A stretch of 64,000 nucleotides of DNA, taken from NCBI RefSeq assembly GCF_036884655.1, contig NC_088340.1, forward strand, positions 25,615,001 to 25,679,000. The letters are read 5' to 3'. Source of the stretch: Musa acuminata AAA Group. Taxonomy: Eukaryota > Streptophyta > Magnoliopsida > Zingiberales > Musaceae. Under the pieces are notes generated by a model, which worked only from the letters and a program-made list of their open reading frames with translations, had not been told where the DNA came from and did not search any database. Shown here one piece after another: positions 22,963-34,341 of the stretch. Both the position numbers and the translations under genes were made by a program. The stretch's first letter is position 1, and every line of letters starts with the position of its first letter.

Positions 22963-25200
22963 ATGATGACAACAAATTGATGACGGAGTTAAAACAAACT
23001 CCCGGAGTTTAAACAAACTCCCCTTATCAATATGCCATATTGATAGAGACTCCTGGATTCAAAAATTCAAGCAACATGTTATCATAAACTTATGCATAAC
23101 ATCATCATAAACTTATGCATAACATCATACTTCTCCTCCTTTGTCATCAACAAAAAGAAGTGTAACTTTCTAGTGTATAGACATACAAGATCAAATCATT
23201 ACATTATAAATGTCAAGTTTGATCACCATACAAGCTATCAAATTTTATAATATTTTAAAACATGCAAGCTAGCAATTTTGAGATGTTTAAGAAAAACAAC
23301 TCTTGCTTCTTGAAATATACAAGTTTGTAAGTTTTGTTAGAAGTGTAAGTTAGCATGTTTTGCTCCTTGAGATAAGCAAGATAGCACTTCTTTCTCCATA
23401 CAATTTATAAGCTAGCAAATTTTTGCTTCCTTTGCAATGTTTGAGCTAGCAATTTTACTTCCTTTGCAAAGTGCCAGTTTCTAAATTTTGCAAGATGAGC
23501 TAGCAAAATTTCTTCCCCTTGTTAATGTCAAAAAGAAGGGAAGAATACAATGTTGTAATTCTTTTCCCTTTACAATAATTTTCAAAGCATGACAAAGGTA
23601 AACAACAAAAATAAATGTCAAAAGATTATATATCATTTTTGACAAGAAAGTATAATAGGAAAAATAATCTTGATTCAAAAAGAAGATTCAAGTCTAAAAT
23701 TTGAGAAATCAAGATCATGATCTGAAAAAGAATGTATAAGGAGAGTTTATGCATTTTTTTGTAATTTGGCTAAATTTAACATTCAAACTAGCAATTTTCT
23801 CTCCCCTTTATTGTAATCAAGAAAGAAGTAGAGTGGAAGAATATAATTTTTACATCAATGCTCTACTTTTAACATGAGGTTTACAATCACAAATACAAAG
23901 GAATTTACACATCATGTCATGAAAGATAATATCAAATATCATGTGAATACTGATAGACATGATTTATATAGTAAATCTCTTCTTTAAATAAAATATCAAG
24001 AATAAAAATCATAGGTGTACAAAGAAGAGATCTTAAAAAAATCTCAAGTAATAAATCCAAGAACTCACAAGAAAAATTAAAATTCATTTAGAAAATCTCC
24101 TCTTAAGAAGATAACAAGTAGAATCGTACGAGATCGATTAAAAAAATCTTGATTCATAATAAATCTTTCAAGTTATAATCAATTCATGAATACCGAAAGA
24201 ATATTCATGATTCATTTGGATAATTTTTCTGATCTGTAAATGACAAAAAGAAGCATAGGAGATATAAGATTTTGATTCATAAATCTCAAGAATATGTGAA
24301 AGATTTGGATAAAAAGTCATTCAAATTTTACTCATTAAAATCATTTTCATGGTCCAAGAGATTCATAAAAATAGATTCATTAGTATCTTCTTTTTGAAAA
24401 GTCGATAAAGTAGGGAAAAATAAATTTTTCAAGGAGAAACCTTTCCTCTTTTTAGTTGTTTCAATTCATGTAATTTATTTTATTTATGCCAAATAAAAAT
24501 ATGCGTCAATGTTAAAAAACCAAAAAAGCCACTTTAATTATCGTAAAAATCAATAATCTATAAATCTCAAGAATCATCATACATAATTTCGAAATTTATT
24601 AAGCATGATCATTATGCATAACATCAAAACATGATTTCAAAATATTTAATATTTTCATTACATAATTACATCATTATGCATCATCGAAATTGATTTCAAC
24701 AAACATAAAGCATTTTTCATCAAGATCATTTTGTTTGTTGTAGTCATGCATTTTTCTTTTTAGGTGAATCTAACTTTTCATGCTTAGTTTTCTATAAAAA
24801 AAGTCATGCATCATCATTAAGCATGATATCAAACTTCTTAATATTTTCATTAAGACATCAAGCATAGTTTCAATCAAAATAAAAAATCATCAAGATACAC
24901 ATTATTTCTTCTTGAAAAACAAACATAGGATCATTAGATTTAAATATAATATTTTATTCCATTAACATAAAACATATAATTTTCATTATCATTTTCAAAA
25001 TTACTAGCATGATCATGTTTTTTACATTTTTATTTTTAAATATGTAATTTTTAAGAAAAATAATTATTCTAAACTAAATTAAAAATAGCTCATGGAAAGT
25101 ATCATGTAATTTCGAAATAAATTAAAGGCATTTTGATTACCTCGTCATCGAAATTTGCTAAGGCGTAGTTTGCCACCTCGCCTTTGTTGATTTTCTCCTC
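22963..25200 (-). other. AT-rich non-coding interior of element A
   Basis: About 2.2 kb with no open frame of note. It holds many short A/T-rich repeats, including direct copies of CATAAACTTATGCATAACATC at about 23080-23130. The position between gag and polypurine tract is that of pol and the long 3' region of SIRE elements, but no pol motif is visible. Confidence 0.6.
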
Positions 25201-25201
25201 G

Positions 25202-25987
25202 TCTTCGGATGAGCTTGATTCATCCCAAAGTACTTACTTCTTCTTGCATTAATAGCAAGTAGTTGCGTCCTTTTTACTTTGGTTCTTTAACTTTTGTTTC
25301 ATGAACCTTTTAAATTTCATAGTGAGGAGTTTATGTTCACTATCATTTGAGCTTATGCTCGAGTGATCTTCAATTGTTCTAAGTTCAAAATCCCTCCTGT
25401 TAAAGAATAGGTTCTCATGTTCGTCAAGTGCCACATTAGTCATTTAATAGATCATTAAAGACCTGATAAGTTCTTCGATCAAAAAAGTATTCAAGTTTTT
25501 TAATTCTTGAATAGTCATTACTATCAAATTCCAATTTTTAGAAAGAGATCTTAAAATCTTATTAACGAGTTCGAAATTCAAAAAGCTTTTACCAAGAGCT
25601 TTTAAACCATTGACGACATCCGTAAAACGAGTGTACATGTCAATAATGGTTTTGCTCGACTTCATTCAAAAAAATTTAAAATCAAGTATTAAAAAGTTGA
25701 TTTTTGAATATTTAACTTTGCTAGTACCTTCATGTGTGATTTTGAGAGTGCGCCATATGTCAAAAGTCGTTTCGTACATAGGAACTTAATTGAACTCAGT
25801 TTTATCTAAGGCATAAAATAAGGCATTTATAGCCTTTGCATTTCGAGAAAAAGTCTTCTTCTCCAAATCATTCCAATGGTTCATTGGAAGAGAAGACCTT
25901 TGAAAACCAAATTCGACTATGTGCCATAAATCGAGATTCAATGAAAGCAAGAAAACTCTCATTCAAGTTTTCTAATAAGTGTAGTTT
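25202..25987 (-). pseudogene. Gag of SIRE-type element A, cut by G2
   Basis: Minus-strand fragments read as a UBN2-type copia gag: an EWNHLEKKTFSRNAKA-like segment near 25860, then MYTRFTDVVNGLKALGKSF (about 25650-25600) and VNKILRSLSKNWNLIVMTIQ, then a basic segment ending in a possible zinc-knuckle start (KDATTCY) near 25250. Stops and small frameshifts break it (for example at 25444). The N-terminal coding part should lie at 31552 and beyond, on the other side of G2. Confidence 0.7.
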
Positions 25988-26516
25988 TGTTAGGACTCTA
26001 GCTAGGAGAGTCCTAATTGAGAGAGACATTCATGTAAAACCTACTTAAGCCGACCCCTATTAAAGAGGTGAAGAGGCCGGTGTTAGGACTCTAGCTAGGA
26101 GAGTCCTAATTGAGAGGGACATTTATGTAAAACCTACCTAAACCGACCCCTATTAAAGAGGTGAAGAGGCCGGCTACGGTTAGGAGATTATTTCTTAGAG
26201 AAGAATAGGGAGTTGTAAAGGAATAGGAGTCTTGAGTTGGAGTCCTATTAGGAGTTGGTTAGAAATAGGAGTCTTGACTAGGAGTCCTATTATGAGTTGG
26301 TTAGAAGTAGGAGTCTTAAGTAAGAGTCCTATTATGAGTTAGGGTTTAGAAGCCCTATAAATAGTCATGTAATCCACCTCTTTTCATAAGTAATAGATGA
26401 ATCTTTTCTGCAGCCTTTGAGCAGCAACTTGGAGGGAGGAACCCCTATAGAGTTCCAAGGAGACCGATCCCCTAAAGAGATCAACCCCAAGTTTAGAATC
26501 TGTAAGGGTTCTATCA
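25988..26516 (+). repeat. 5' LTR of gypsy G2
   Basis: It starts TGTTAGGACTCTAG. The first 93 bp are duplicated in tandem (second copy at 26081). About 44-bp AGGAGTC-containing units repeat at 26218-26345, and TATAAATA lies near 26356. It ends CTATCA where the 3' LTR has CTAACA. Confidence 0.9.
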
Positions 26517-26518
26517 CC

Positions 26519-26530
26519 TGGTATCAGAGC
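26519..26530 (+). other. Primer binding site of G2
   Basis: TGGTATCAGAGC begins three bases after the 5' LTR. Confidence 0.88.
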
Positions 26531-27788
26531 AGCGCTCTTGACATCTCGCTGCCCTTCCACAACCATCCATCAACCCTCCACAACTGCTCAAAGCAATTCC
26601 CACAATTGCTTAAAAGATCGTCATCAAATTCTGTCGTCATCTCCACCACGGCGGATCATCCTTTGATCTCCCCGTGAATTGCAACAAGTTCTAGTTTTCT
26701 ACCTTACTGCTGCTGTAATTTAGTTATCCTTATTTGAAAATCTCAAAAAAACTATTCCTATATTTCTGCATAAACTTTTCGTCATAATGTTTTCATCTCT
26801 ACGACGAAAGATACATTGCAGAATTCCAACCGTATAGCACCGTCTGTTTGATCTTGCTACTATATTTTTTCTATCCAAATCTCTATGAAATTTTTATGAA
26901 ATCTTTGACACTTCCTAACAGCAGATTTTCCTTTGATTTTGTCAAAAAATTCTCAATATAAACTATTGATATTTTACATCTAATCTGCTATACTTGAAAA
27001 TCTGCACTGTAAAATTTCCGTCGCATAGCACTGTTTTTTTATCTTGATACTACGTTGTTTCTGTCCAAATCTCTACGAAATTTTTATGATAGCTTTGACA
27101 CTTCCTAACAGTGGATTTCCCTTTGGTTTCATCAAAAAATTCTCAATATAAACCACTGATCTTTTACGTCCAATCTGCTATACCTAAAAATCTGTGCTGT
27201 AGAAAATTTCAGCCGCATATTGTTGCCTTAACCCATCTATTTGTAATCTTTTTTGAATGAAATTTCTTATACACTTTATAGATCATCTTGGCTTCCATCT
27301 AAGATTGATCTATTAAGAAATTCATCTCTAAAATTGATTTTATGTTGCTGTAAATTTTCGTCGTAACCCGTTGAAATTTTTCGACGAGAATTCTGCAATC
27401 GCAAATTGCACCAATTTCCTTGCTGTTATACTGCCAAAATTTTCTTGATTAAATTAGATATCCTTGCTGTCATATAAACTGTGATTTTGCTATCAATTCC
27501 CTCCTCAATTCTCTCAAGTTTTTGGTGGAAATTACGTCGAGAAACCATTGTTTCTTCGACGACAATTCTACCCTTACAAGACAGCACATACTTGCTGCAA
27601 CTTCCACTGATTTCTATCAAACCTTTGCTACCATCTAGCACAGATCTAAAACATTCATCCACAGCCCTAAAACTCCACCAAACCACACCCTCAAACTGCA
27701 CCCAAAATAGCCACAAAACAAGCCTAAACCGTAGCCTACATCCACCAATCCACCAACCCTTTCGACCATCACCTCTCTCAACCAATAC
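26531..27788 (+). other. Leader of G2 with a 190-bp tandem duplication
   Basis: Non-coding leader. A unit of about 190 bp (containing ATCCAAATCTCT at 26873 and GTCCAAATCTCT at 27063) is present twice, moderately diverged, at about 26820-27200. No gene is seen. Confidence 0.6.
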
Positions 27789-28630
27789 ATGCCTTTAACC
27801 CGACAACAAAAGAGAGATCTTAACATCACAGATTTGGCAGCATATACTATGGCATCTGAGGAGGTAATCAATGCTAAATTTGAAGCCTTCGAGGTGCGAA
27901 TGGAGGATAAGATTCAGATGCTCTTTACCGAACTCAGATTGGGTCGACCACTAAGCCCGAAGAAATCACATCAAGGAGAGAGCTTTGCCCAATCACACCA
28001 AGCCCGAAGATCTGACTTCCAAGAGAGGGGAAGCTCTATGGCCAACTCCAACTATCCATGCATGAGAGTGGACTTCCCTGGATGGGAAGAAGGAGACCCA
28101 ATTGGTTGGATCTCGCGCGCGGAGTGATATTTTCGATACCATAAAACCGCGGATGCATCTATGGTGAAAATTACAGCTATATATCTTGAAGGGGATGCTA
28201 TATAGTGCTTTGACTGGTTTGAACATACTTATAGAGTCCTTTCATGGCGACAATTCAAAGAAGGACTACTGATCCGCTTCAGACCAACCGATTACGAGAA
28301 TATTGACGAACAACTAGCAAAGATCCGACAAACCTCTACCATTCAAGAGTACCAAATCAGGTTTGAAAGGTTATATAATTAAACTCATGATTGGTCTCAA
28401 AAATAGCTATTGAGGGCTTGAAGCTGGAGATCCGAGGAGAAGTTAAAGCGCGACAACCGTATACGCTTATGGCAGCCATCTCTTTCGCACGACATCAAGA
28501 GGAGCAATTGAACCATGAAACTCGGAGGACTAGGGTCGCTCCTCAACTAGTAATATTGAAGCCCTTAGCCCCCCCTACTGTCGACCAAGTCCCTACACTA
28601 AAGAGGTTAATAAGAGAAGAGTTTTGAGAG
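27789..28630 (+). pseudogene. Gypsy gag of G2
   Basis: It starts MPLTRQQKRDLNITDLAAYT. A capsid-type retrotransposon gag follows (MRVDFPGWEEGDPIGWISRAE, then FRPTDYENIDEQLAKIRQTS), with stops at about 28125, 28201 and 28378. A short cysteine-containing segment after 28635 (YVGIVTSREHRCSKG) is a decayed zinc knuckle. G3 has a related gag with the same PRWEDGDPTSWIS core. Confidence 0.8.
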
Positions 28631-28634
28631 CGAT

Positions 28635-30992
28635 ATGCGAAGGGGTTATGTTGGCATTGTGACGAGCCGTGAGCATCGCTGTAGTAAAGGGAGACTTCTT
28701 ATGATTGAACTGATAGAAGAAGAGGTCATTGAACATCCAAAAGAGAGCCTTGAACATGAAGAAGAAGATGCAAAAGAAGAGCCACAACCGACCGAAATTA
28801 CGGTACATACACTAGTTGGCTACTCAAACCCGCAAACGATAAAAGTTGGAGGCCTTCTCAAACAACAACCGATCACTGTTCTCATCGACACGGGCAGCAC
28901 TAATAACTTCCTAAACAGTAAGGTTGCTGTCCATATGAACTTACCTATTGAGAATTGCAGCAGGTTTGTCATTAAGGTCGCCAACGGATGGATTTTGAAG
29001 TGTGATCATAGGTGCCCACAGGTGAAACTATTGCTGCAGGACTAAGAGATAATTGCAGATTTCTTCCTCCTCCCTCTTGATGATCATGAGGCCATACTCA
29101 GAATTAAATGGTTGATGACATTAGATGATATTTCTTGGAATTTTATGCAACTAATTATGAAATTTTACAGTAAGGAGAAACAAGTGATATTGAATGGGAA
29201 ATGTGAGGGCGACGTAACGACGATTTGCACACAACAAATGAAGAAGGTTTTGCATAAAGCATGCAGCGACTTTTTGGTACAACTTGAGCAGCAAACTAAG
29301 GGAGAGCCAATAGAATTTGAAGATCCAAACCTACTTCCCTTGCTTGCTGAATTTTCAGATATATTTGACGAACCACACAACCTATCTCTTACCCGTCGGC
29401 ATGATCATTATATAACGATTCTTTCAGTAAAACCTCCAGCAAATACTCGGCCATATTAGTATTTATATCTCCAGAAGGATGAAATAGAAAGGATTATAAA
29501 AGAGATGCTCGAAATAGGAGTTATTTGGCCAAGTTGCAACCTCTACTCTTCACCGGTGCTACATGTACGCAAGAAGGACGGAACATGGCGAATATGCATT
29601 GATTACCAAGCTCTCAATGGCATAACCATCAAGGACAAATACCTTATTCCAATAGCAGATGAATTGCTAGATGAAAGGGAGCACAAATCTTCACAAAGTT
29701 GGACCTTTGATCCGGGAATCATCAAATACGAGTGTGCGAAGAAGACATACCGAAAACTACCTTTTGAACACACAACAACCACTACAAATTTTTGCTTTCT
29801 TCAATAGAAGGTGGAATATCTTGGGCATATCATATCAGAGGAAGGTGTGGTAGTGGACCCCTTCAAAATTGGAGCAATGCAAAACTGGCCGACCCCGAGA
29901 AACATAAAATTGCTACATGGCTTTCTGGGTTTAACAAGCTACTACCGCAAGTTCGTGAAAAACTATGGAAAGATCAGTGCACCACTTACTTCTTTACTGG
30001 AAAAAGATGTTTTTCAATGGTTGGACAGAGCCTCCGCTGCCTTCAACAAACTTAAGGTAGCCATGACGATGACGTCGGTACTAACACTACCAGATTTCAA
30101 CCGACCCTTCATTATTAAGGCCGACGCATCTGGAGTCGGAATTAGAGTCATTCTCATGCAAGATGGTCAACCACTCGCATACACTAGCAAGGCATTATCT
30201 CCCTCCCATCAAAATAAGTCAACATATGATAAGGAGATGCTCGCCATTGTGCGCGCAACAACGAGGTGAAGACCCTACTTGATCAGACGATACTTTCAAA
30301 TCAAGACCGACCATAAAAGCCTAAAATATCTCTTGGAGCAGAAGACATCTTCCCCCGAGTAGCAAAAATGGGTAACAAAACTTCATGGATTTGATTATGA
30401 AATAACTTACAAAAAGTGGAAAGAGAATGTTGTTGTAGATGCGCTTTCGCAACTACCTGAGCAAGCTGAATTTTCGGTCGTTTTACTTCCAACCAGCGAC
30501 TTCCTTGAGGATATTAAGATGGAATGGCAGGAAGATTTGGAGACTAGTAAGATCAAAAAAAAATTTGGAGGAAGCACCATGCTCCGTGGCTCATTACAAT
30601 TGGGACTCAAAAGATTTATACTATAAGGGATGCATTGTGCTTATAATAAATTCTACTTGCATCTTCACGAGCAGATTTTGGACAAAGTTATTCCATATGC
30701 AGGGTACTAAATTGAAAAAGTGTATGACATATCACCCACAAATCAACGGCCAGACAGAAGTTGTAAATAGTTGCTTGGAGACAACCCAAAGCCACCCACC
30801 AAATATGACTATCCAAGGAGAACTTCAGACTCAATCAAGTGCCATTATTGATCGATGGATCGTGACTCGACGACAACAACCCACTGTTAAAGTGCTAATA
30901 CAGTGGGTGAACCTACTAATAGAAGATGCCACTTGGGAGAACTATGACGACTTGAAGATCAAATTCCCAAAATTCATGAATTGTCAGCCTTA
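28635..30992 (+). pseudogene. Gypsy pol of G2 with three internal deletions
   Basis: Protease is recognisable (LIDTGSTNNF near 28885), then N-terminal reverse transcriptase (KDGTWRICIDYQALNGITIKD near 29575). The palm region with YxDD is missing: the sequence is joined near 29775-29790 to the thumb (KVEYLGHIISEEG). RNase H follows (KADASGVGI near 30120, TDHKSLKY near 30308). Integrase lacks its zinc-binding region and first two aspartates (junction STCIF/SRFWTKLF near 30665) and most of its C-terminal half (junction near 30785-30800), ending in a tail at 30992. Several stops add to this. Confidence 0.85.
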
Positions 30993-31008
30993 AGGACAAG
31001 GCTGATTT

Positions 31009-31022
31009 GAAAAGGGTGGGTC
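31009..31022 (+). other. Polypurine tract of G2
   Basis: GAAAAGGGTGGGTC directly precedes the 3' LTR. Confidence 0.7.
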
Positions 31023-31551
31023 TGTTAGGACTCTAGCTAGGAGAGTACTAATTGAGAGGGACATTCATGTAAAACCTACTTAAGCTGACCCCTATTAAAG
31101 AGGTGAAGAGGCCGGTGTTAGGACTCTAGCTAGGAGAGTCCTAATTGAGAGGGACATTTATGTAAAACCTACCTAAGCCGACCCCTATTAAAGAGGTGAA
31201 GAGGCCGACTAGGGTTAGGAGGTTATTTCTTAGAGAAGAATAGGGAGTTGTAAAGGAATAGGAGTCTTGAGTAGGAGTCCTATTAGGAGTTGGTTAGAAA
31301 TAGGAGTCTTGACTAGGAGTCCTATTATGAGTTGGTTAGAAGTAGGAGTCTTAAGTAAGAGTCCTATTATGAGTTAGGGTTTAGAAGCCCTATAAATAGT
31401 CATGTAGTCCACCTCTTTTCATAAGCAATAGATGAATCTTTTCTGTAGCCTTTGAGCAGCAACTTGGAGGGAGAAACCCCTATAGAGTTCCAAGGAGACC
31501 GATCCCCTAAAGAGATCAACCCCAAGTTTAGAATCTACAAGGGTTCTAACA
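31023..31551 (+). repeat. 3' LTR of gypsy G2
   Basis: It is 529 bp with the same internal tandem duplication of the LTR start as the 5' LTR, followed by target copy AGTTT. Confidence 0.9.
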
Positions 31552-31666
31552 AGTTTGTCACATTGAAAAAGGAAGGACGAATGAGAGAGTAACTCTCTTG
31601 AAAGTGAAACGAGCCATTTCTCTTTGGGTGTTAAACCAAATGAGAAAACGAGGCTCTGATACCAAT
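31552..31666 (-). other. Primer site and leader of element A
   Basis: On the minus strand the LTR end CCTAACA is followed by AT and TGGTATCAGAGCCTCG (31649-31664), an iMet-type primer site. The first bases of the leader/gag region follow, up to the G2 insertion. Confidence 0.8.
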
Positions 31667-33167
31667 TGTTAGGAAATGGGTTGACACTAAAAGGGGGGGT
31701 GAATTAGTGCAGTGGTAAAATATATCGGTTCTAAAAACTTCTTTGTACGATAAAAGCCGAACTCAGAAATGCTTAACTTGAAAGCATGTTCGTAAATGTA
31801 TTGAAGGCAGTAAGCAAGTAAAATGGTTTGCAGTAAAGTAAATTGCTCAAGAAGAAATACAAACTAGATTTTAGAGTGGTTCGATCATCACGACCTACAT
31901 CCACTTTGTCGATTCCTCTTTCGTCGAGGCCACCGGCATCCACTATCGGTCTTCCTTCAATAGGCGAAGACCAACTACCTTTTACAACTTGATTCTCCTT
32001 TTATCGGGTTTAGGAGATAACCCTTACACCTCCACTTATTCCTCTCTCAAACTATTCTAACACTTAGAACTTTTGAGAGGAGTTCACACAAGATTGCAGA
32101 AGTGTTTCTTTCTATTTTTACTCTTAAGTCTTGTGTATGTTAACTAGGGATGAGAGGAGTATTTATAGGCCTCAAGTTAATTCAAACTTAGAGCCTAAAA
32201 ATATCTTATCCTAGGTTTCCTAGGATCGGGCGGGACCATCGCCTGTGCTGGGTGGTACCACTGCCCAATCTAACGGTACCACCACCTGGCACTAGGCCAC
32301 TAGGCGGTACCACCACCTGATATAGTCTCGAAGACTGTGCTATGATGGTGCCATCTCTTGGGTCACTGTTTAGGCCTTTCATTAGGCCCAACTGACCCCT
32401 AATTGGGTTGGCCCAAATCCAATCCCAATTACATTCTAACTATGAATTCTAAGACATTTCCTAAGCTAAACAAGTCTGTTAGTCTAGTTTCTTCCGGCGA
32501 GCTTCCGGCGATCTTCCAGCGAACTTCCGACGATCTCTTGACAATGTTCCAGTAGACTCCCAGTAAGCTCTTGGACTTCACGATGATCTTCTTGGCGAGT
32601 TCTGATGAGCTTCTCTAGCAAGCTCTGAAACTTCCGGCTGGTTCCTACAGAACTTCCGATGAACGTCCGGACTTCCGACAAACTCTCGAATTCCCAACAA
32701 AATCGCGTTCTTGACTCCGGGACTTCATTTTGCTTTATATCTTGCTATCGTAGTTAATCCTACACATGTAAAAACACACTTCGATCTAAACAATTATTAC
32801 TAAGCTTAAATCATGTTGTCTGGCATGTCATTAGTCCATCGATGCTTCATCCGATTCTTTGGCACATCGTCCTCTCTTACGGCCTATTACCCAATCGGTT
32901 AGTTGACTCTACAACTCTGATATCCTTGGCACAATATCCGCTCTTCTTGATTTGATGCCCGAATCCATGGCCCGAAGCCTTCTATCGATACGTCAACCGA
33001 TCCTCCGGCCCAACGTCCAATCTTCTAACATGTTTTCCTTTGGCCCAACATGATTTTTCCTACTTTAATTGTCTCTCCCGAATCGAAGCATCCTGCGTCA
33101 CTCAAAATACAAATTAAATCATAAACACTTATCAATTGGTTTCATCATCAAAATACGAGATTCAATA
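31667..33167 (-). repeat. 5' LTR of element A
   Basis: About 1501 bp. On the plus strand it opens TGTTAGGAAATGGG with a G-run near 31690 and closes GAGATTCAATA. It contains GGTACC-type palindromes (32217-32325) and the CTTCCG short-repeat field (32480-32700). The target copy should be GCATC (33168-33172); its partner is outside the window. Confidence 0.75.
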
Positions 33168-34341
33168 GCATCATCTGCTCTCGATATCATGAGAGAAATA
33201 TTATATGTATTCTTGCTCAAACAAATCCTTGGCCATGGTTATTCGAATTGAGAGAGAAAGTGTTCTACGGGAGAATCCGATTAGAGCGAGACTCGAGGAG
33301 AAACCATATAGGCCTAATAGTACCATATCCGGTATATGGTCTTTGGGATATTAGATGGATAAGGGACTATAGGTACGTAGTAATTAAGGATAGATAGGTC
33401 TAAAGGATTAGATTCCCCTGTATCGTTTGGGGCCTACAACTTAGTGGCCTAGTACGTCCATAGTTGATGAGTCGAGTGAATTATTATGGAGATAATAATT
33501 CATTGAGCTAGATGGAATTCTCATAGGTATGACTCACGGCCAGCTCGATATTGGGCATAGAGGGTCACACACATTTGGTAGGCATAGTGACGAGTAGCGG
33601 TTCGGATATGAGATATTCGTTAGAGCCCTTATCTTATTAGATAACCAATAAGCCCCTAAATTATTAGATCCTATAGAGGAGATCAAATAAGAGCTAATGA
33701 GAGAATATTTGATAGAGATACACTAATCTAAGAGGCTTGGGTAGTTGGATGGAGATCCAATACCCAATAGGGCAGGATCCATTATGGTTAAGTTTACAAG
33801 GGGCCTCTATAAATAGGATGGAACCAAACACCCATAGGCTAGAGGTTTCTTGGCTGCCACCTCCTATTCTCGTCCCCCCTTCTCCTCCTCAGATAATGGG
33901 TGTGGAGAATCGGGTAGTTGGATGGAGATCCAATACCCAATAGGGTAGGATCCATTAGGGTTAACTAGAGGCCTCTATAAATAGGAGGGAACTAAAGGCC
34001 CATAAGCCGGGGCTTCTTAGTTGCCACCTCCTATTCTCCTCTCCTTTTCTCCTCCTCAGATAGCAGGCCTGGAGATTTTATGAGCGTCGTTGCAGCCCTG
34101 CTGTGTGTATCACTGCTAGAGAGGAGGACGCTTGACCTCCTTCATCCACTCCTACAGATTTATAGGGATTCAGGGATATATGATCTCCCTAGATAACATA
34201 GCTATCTCACACATGGTTTTCTATTTCGTGGGTTTTTATGCACCAATCTGCGCATGACAATGAACATGTATTAGGAAATTTAGGATTTTTTTTTTATGTT
34301 CTTCCGTTGCACATGTGATGTCGCCCTAATATTTTCCAATA
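33168..34341 (+). mobile_element. Old copia D/E-family LTR fragment
   Basis: Diverged 3' three-quarters of the D-type LTR, starting mid-LTR where element A was inserted and ending TTCCAATA at 34341 (compare CCCAACA). It contains a tandem promoter duplication. Confidence 0.75.
33739..34078 (+). repeat. Tandem duplication of the LTR promoter region
   Basis: Two copies of about 170 bp start GGGTAGTTGGATGGAG (33739 and 33912), each with its own TATAAATAGG box (33808 and 33976). They differ by scattered changes. Confidence 0.8.

Larger units (their letters stand above)
25988..31551 (+). mobile_element. Ty3-gypsy element G2, internally deleted
   Basis: 5564-bp element with two 529-bp LTRs and target duplication AGTTT (25983-25987 and 31552-31556), inserted in the gag of element A. 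The LTRs differ at roughly 14 positions by eye, so it is older than copias D and E. Gag and pol are broken by stops, and pol lacks the reverse transcriptase active site and most of integrase. The same junctions in G1 show that the deleted form itself transposed. Confidence 0.92.
22085..33167 (-). mobile_element. SIRE-type copia element A with gag but no pol
   Basis: Minus-strand element: 5' LTR 31667-33167, primer site and leader 31552-31666, gypsy G2 (inserted), gag remnant 25202-25987, an AT-rich non-coding stretch, polypurine tract at 22948-22962 and 3' LTR from 22947 leftwards, cut at 22085 by element B. I find no protease, integrase, reverse transcriptase or RNase H between gag and the polypurine tract. 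Either pol was deleted or this was always a non-autonomous derivative. Confidence 0.75.
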
